Made by a program: the position numbers and the translations under genes
The notes under the pieces: model-generated
What the model was told of the DNA's origin: nothing
The model's database searches: none
Seen by the model: only the letters and a program-made list of their open reading frames with translations
Part shown: positions 61,013 to 64,000 of the stretch, in pieces
How positions within the stretch are numbered: the stretch's first letter is position 1
Layout of the letters: each line of letters starts with the position of its first letter
Assembly: GCF_000717655.1 (NCBI RefSeq)
Contig: NZ_JNZY01000037.1
Span: 3,617 to 67,616, forward strand
Length of the DNA: 64,000 nt
Direction: 5' to 3'
From: Streptomyces katrae
GTDB lineage: Bacteria; Actinomycetota; Actinomycetes; Streptomycetales; Streptomycetaceae

Positions 61013-61690
61013 TCACGAGGGTTTCGTCGCCGAATAGGCCGTGACCGTGGCCTTGTTGTCGCACAGGGCGAAGACTCCGTCGTCGAGGGCGATCTGGTGC
61101 GCGCCCGCGCCCGGGACCCCGACGACGAGCGTGGGGAACGAGGCGGGCGTCGCGCCGGACTCGCAGTATCCGTCGGCCTCGCCCTGCACGTTGACGAAGG
61201 TGAGCTTGGTCCAGGCACGGGCACCCGGGGCCAGCGACACCGTGGCCGCCGAGCCGCTGTGGGTCGTGGCGAGCGGTACGTTCTTGTCGGGGGACCCGTT
61301 GCCCGCACCCGCGACGGTGGGGAATCCCTTCAGCGTGCAGGCGCTCTTCGAGACGTTGGCGACGGCGACGACGGCGGCGCCGGTTCCCGTGCCCGGCGGC
61401 CGGACGGCAGCCTGGCGGGCTTCCGTGACCTTTACGTCGTCGAGCGTGCAGGGCTTTGCCTTACCACCGGACGCGGTGGGGGAGACCGAGACGGCAGGCT
61501 TCGCCGACCCGGTGCCGCCGGAACCGCTGCCGCCCGCGGCGGCCCCGGGAGCCGGTGACTGCACGGGCTGCGAAGGCCCGTCGGCCGCGCCGGCCTCGCC
61601 GGACGGCGTGCAGCCCGTCATCAGGGCAGCGGCCGCGGCTGCGGCCACCAGTGCGGCCGCGGTCCGTCGGACACCTGCTGTGTACTGCAT
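61013..61690 (-). CDS. DUF4232 lipoprotein
   Basis: A 225-residue lipoprotein. The N-terminus has a lipoprotein signal with lipobox 'LMTGC' (Cys27). A Ser/Gly/Pro-rich spacer (30-80) is followed by a DUF4232 domain: 'CTLDDVKVTEARQAAV', 'VANVSKSACTLKGFPTVAG' and 'HQIALDDGVFALCDN', with the conserved Cys pairs. It is anchored outside the membrane; the function is unknown. The ATG at 61690 has GGGAGG 6 bases upstream. Confidence 0.87.
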   Translation of the reverse strand: MQYTAGVRRTAAALVAAAAAAALMTGCTPSGEAGAADGPSQPVQSPAPGAAAGGSGSGGTGSAKPAVSVSPTASGGKAKPCTLDDVKVTEARQAAVRPPGTGTGAAVVAVANVSKSACTLKGFPTVAGAGNGSPDKNVPLATTHSGSAATVSLAPGARAWTKLTFVNVQGEADGYCESGATPASFPTLVVGVPGAGAHQIALDDGVFALCDNKATVTAYSATKPS

Positions 61691-62003
61691 GGGGAACCTC
61701 CCGAGGATCGCCACCGGCCCCGCGCCGGCCCGCATGCCGAGGGACACGGCGAAGCGCCCCGCAGGAGTTCCCGCGGATACAGCGCTGTGCCGCTCCGGTG
61801 ACACAACCATGACGGAGCGGCTCCGCCGCCGCCCGGAGCTGCGTCGTCCCGCAGTTCTCCGAACGCGACAGCGCAACAGGCAGTCGCGATCCCAGGGGGG
61901 CAGCGACATGCGGAGGGAGCCCACCCGTAGACCGTCAGGTTGGGCGGTTCGTCTGCTCGTCAGGGTGGCGGCAGGGGCTGGAACCGGCGCCGCCCGGCAC
62001 CCC
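61691..62003. other. Intergenic stretch, no gene seen
   Basis: About 310 bases between two minus-strand genes; nothing coding. It contains the promoter of the lipoprotein gene and the 3' flank of the SWIM protein gene. Confidence 0.5.
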
Positions 62004-63698
62004 TCACAGACCGTGTTGGTCGAGCATCGCCATCAGCTTCCGCTTGCGTTTCTGGTCGGCGCGCAGGGCGGCCAGGTAGGCGGCGAACGCGGACTCGGTG
62101 CCCAGTATGCGGTGGCAGGCGCGGGCGCTGAGCAGCAGTTGAGTGATGCGTTCGTACGCGCGATCACCGGTTTCCTTGCGCAGTGGCTCGATCCAGCGCA
62201 GGTAGACGGTCAGCGCCTCGGCCGGTTGCCCGTCCCGGATCCGGTCGGCCAGGAGCAGCCACTGATGCTGGTCCGCGAATCCGTCGGCGGCGGCCTGCCA
62301 GGCGGCCTCGAGGTCGGCGTCGTCCATGAGCGCGTCCACCAGCACCGCGCCGCCGTACCAACGGCCCTTCATCGGCTGGTCGGAGGCTTTCAGCACCTCC
62401 AGGGCGGCTGCGCGCTCGGTGCCCTCCCAGGTTCCGGCCGCACGGGCCGCTGTACGAAGATGCTGGTACGCGGCCAGGGACGGACGGGCCCGCAGCGCAT
62501 CACGGCGGACCGTGACCGCATCGGCCAAGCGGCCGGCCCGCGCGTACCGGTCGCAGACGAAGGCGACCAGCTCGTCACTCGGCCCCCGGTCGGACTCGGT
62601 CTCCCGGACCCCGCGTTCGGCCCACTCCAGGGCATCGGCCGTGCGGCCCGCCCCCTCCAGCTCCCGGGCGATCACCAGGTGGGTGTGGCCGTTCGGGGCG
62701 AGGTCCGCTGCGTGGACGGCGACCAGCGCGTCCACGCTGCCGCCGTCCGCCTTCAGGAGGCGTTCCATCAGGTACTTCTCGGTCCACGCCTTGGGGTTGA
62801 TCCGCCAGGCGGCCACGACCATTTCGCGTGCTCGAGTCATGCCCGGCTCACCCAGGACCTCCCGGTAGTCGAAGAGGTCGATGTCCGTGACGTTGTCTTC
62901 ATCCAGCAGGTGCTGTACCAGCCACTCGGCGGTCTCCACCGGGTCGGGGCGGGCGGACAGGCAGGCCTCCAGGTGCGCCTCGGCCAGGCCGGCGGCGACG
63001 TCCCCGATCAGGCCGTCCGAGTCGTCGATCTCCCCGTACGCGCGGCCCAGAGCCCGGAGGGCCTCGCGGGCCACCTCCACCGCGTCGCCGGCTCGGCCGC
63101 CCGCGGTCAGCGCCCGCAGGGCGGTGACCGCCTCCGCCGCCTGCTGCCCGTAGGCGTGGGCGTCGGCGTACTCGACGTAGCCGTAGCGGGCGAAGGAGCG
63201 GGTGTCGAGGAGGGCCAGGATGCGCTCCCGGACGATGGAGGTGTCCTCCCCGGCGGTGGCCGCGCGCAGCTCGAGCCGGCGGCGCAAGCCACGGTCGCCG
63301 GCGAGCTGTTCCCTTACCAGGGCGGCCAGTTCCTCGCGGGTGCGGGACTCCAGCCAGTCGTCCAGCAGGCGGGTGCGCGAGGCGGCGGCCGACCGCTGCT
63401 GCGGCACTGATCCGGCCTGTGCCAGAACGACCAGACCCACCGCCACGCAGTGCTTGCAGAAGTTGCCCTCCCGCCCGTACGGGCAGTCGCACCAGCCGGT
63501 GAGCCGGCCGTCCTCGTCCTCGGTCAGCTCGACCTCGTACGCGTCGCTGCCGTCCACGGTTGCGGTGATCGTCTCGTCCCCGATCTCCAGCCGGGACACC
63601 GCCGACACATAGCCGACCCCGCGTTCGAAGGAGCGCGCCCCTGCCAGCCGGCGCAGGTCTTCCTCGGTGAATCCCAGGGCATCCGTCACGGTACCCAT
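62004..63698 (-). CDS. SWIM zinc-finger protein with helical repeats
   Basis: A 564-residue protein. The SWIM motif is visible at residues about 69-84 as 'CDCPYGREGNFCKHC' (C-x-C-x(n)-C-x-H). The rest is all-helical, with TPR-like repeats ('ALRALTAGGRAGDAVEVAREAL', 'ALEWAERGVRETES', 'RYARAGRLADAVTVRRDAL'). SWIM domains bind DNA or protein; in bacteria they often occur with SWI2/SNF2 helicases, but none lies nearby. The start GTG/ATG at 63698 lies in 'MGTVTDALGFTEEDL'. It is intact and of normal length. Confidence 0.83.
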   Translation of the reverse strand: MGTVTDALGFTEEDLRRLAGARSFERGVGYVSAVSRLEIGDETITATVDGSDAYEVELTEDEDGRLTGWCDCPYGREGNFCKHCVAVGLVVLAQAGSVPQQRSAAASRTRLLDDWLESRTREELAALVREQLAGDRGLRRRLELRAATAGEDTSIVRERILALLDTRSFARYGYVEYADAHAYGQQAAEAVTALRALTAGGRAGDAVEVAREALRALGRAYGEIDDSDGLIGDVAAGLAEAHLEACLSARPDPVETAEWLVQHLLDEDNVTDIDLFDYREVLGEPGMTRAREMVVAAWRINPKAWTEKYLMERLLKADGGSVDALVAVHAADLAPNGHTHLVIARELEGAGRTADALEWAERGVRETESDRGPSDELVAFVCDRYARAGRLADAVTVRRDALRARPSLAAYQHLRTAARAAGTWEGTERAAALEVLKASDQPMKGRWYGGAVLVDALMDDADLEAAWQAAADGFADQHQWLLLADRIRDGQPAEALTVYLRWIEPLRKETGDRAYERITQLLLSARACHRILGTESAFAAYLAALRADQKRKRKLMAMLDQHGL

Positions 63699-63755
63699 TC
63701 AACCGGACGAGAAGGCTCGGGACCGGACGCTCAGGGAATTCTTCCCGGGCCGGGG

Positions 63756-63904
63756 TCACCACGTGACGGGTAGGGCCACGGGCCCTCGGATGAGGGCGTC
63801 CTTCTGCCACACGACTTTGCCGGGATCGATGGCCAGGCGTAGGCCGGGAAGGCGTGTGATCAGGGTGGTCAGGAGCAGTTCGGCTTCCATGCGGGCCAGT
63901 AAGA
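63756..63904 (-). pseudogene. Cytochrome P450 C-terminal remnant
   Basis: The sequence 'LLARMEAELLLTTLITRLPG' and 'LRLAIDPGKVVWQKDALIRG', then 'PVALPVTW' and stop, is the last 48 residues of a P450, beginning just after the haem Cys loop. The rest is gone, cut within a few bases of the transposase sequence that follows. It is non-functional. Confidence 0.82.
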
Positions 63905-63908
63905 ACTG

Positions 63909-64000
63909 CTATCGGAATGACTTCAGGCGTCGCCAGCAGATGAGTGAGCAAGCGAGGCTGAGGAAGGCTTCGTGGATGTCGTCGCGGACTTCCCAGCGGA
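63909..64000 (-). mobile_element. IS5-family transposase, C-terminal end (cut by window edge)
   Basis: The last 29 codons read 'RWEVRDDIHEAFLSLACSLI' and 'CWRRLKSFR' before TAG, the typical end of an IS5-family transposase. The element end must lie near 63900, where the P450 remnant stops. The rest of the element lies outside the window. Confidence 0.75.

Noticed and set aside
60781..61044. Plus-strand frame starting CRFEADGERIPRITLERAP
   Set aside because: Briefly protein-like, but no ribosome site, no family, and it turns Arg-rich; overlaps the end of the DUF4232 gene.
61041..63410. 789-codon plus-strand frame across the lipoprotein and SWIM genes
   Set aside because: Spans two well-supported minus-strand genes and contains no recognisable domain.

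Overview
The window is high-GC actinobacterial DNA and almost certainly comes from a Streptomyces chromosome. Codons end mostly in G or C, GTG and TTG starts are frequent, and genes often overlap as GTGA or ATGA. The families fit the genus: RppA-type type III polyketide synthase, lasso peptide genes, a DasR-site chitinase, many secreted ricin-type lectins, mycothiol-related enzymes and small DUF4232, DUF6193 and DUF4345 proteins. The mix of secondary metabolism, secreted hydrolases, transposase scraps and broken genes looks like a chromosome arm rather than the core; that location is an inference.

Left part (1-8.4 kb). After the start of a deoxynucleoside kinase comes a compact minus-strand lasso peptide operon. 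It runs from a 40-residue precursor (5619-5497) through the lasso cyclase, the leader-binding B1 protein, the B2 leader peptidase and a PhyH-type dioxygenase to a DMATS-type prenyltransferase. The predicted core, WYGWASNDGEGTAII, has two tryptophans and one tyrosine, the natural targets for the last two enzymes. A COX15/CtaA-type haem A synthase lies directly upstream.

8.4-24 kb holds regulatory, membrane and secreted genes: a predicted HTH-TM-propeller protein with a DUF6193 neighbour, an ECF sigma factor fused to a zinc finger, TM segment and ricin lectin, a TetR/DUF4345 pair sharing a large palindrome, an aldehyde dehydrogenase remnant, a frameshifted hydrolase, a GNAT, a three-gene metallophosphoesterase/MFS/TolB-like operon and a secreted lectin.

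24-40 kb carries a thermolysin homologue that has lost its zinc-binding residues, a Tat-exported multicopper oxidase, a sirtuin, a MarR/mycothiol-isomerase-like pair with apparently leaderless promoters, a two-component system, a GH15-like glucosidase, a secreted PIG-L deacetylase-ricin fusion and a Ser/Thr kinase with a PQQ propeller.

40-51 kb contains a GH18 chitinase behind a DasR operator, an Mca-like amidase, a tetrahydroxynaphthalene synthase reading in frame into a cupin oxygenase and followed by an internally deleted P450, an ArsR/MFS pair with a clear operator, a cupin/TetR pair and a TPR protein.

51-57 kb is a gene graveyard. It holds a frameshifted delta-60 repeat protein, pieces of IS701-like and IS630 transposases, a SigJ-like tail, a formylglycine-generating-enzyme relic, half of a DUF3291 gene and a 9-bp tandem repeat.

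57-64 kb has a CPA2 antiporter and a phospholipase D-like protein sharing a strong bidirectional terminator, small secreted proteins, a SWIM zinc-finger protein, and at the right edge a P450 tail cut by an IS5-type transposase. Several genes are broken by single-base frameshifts, so some of these lesions could be assembly indels rather than true decay.
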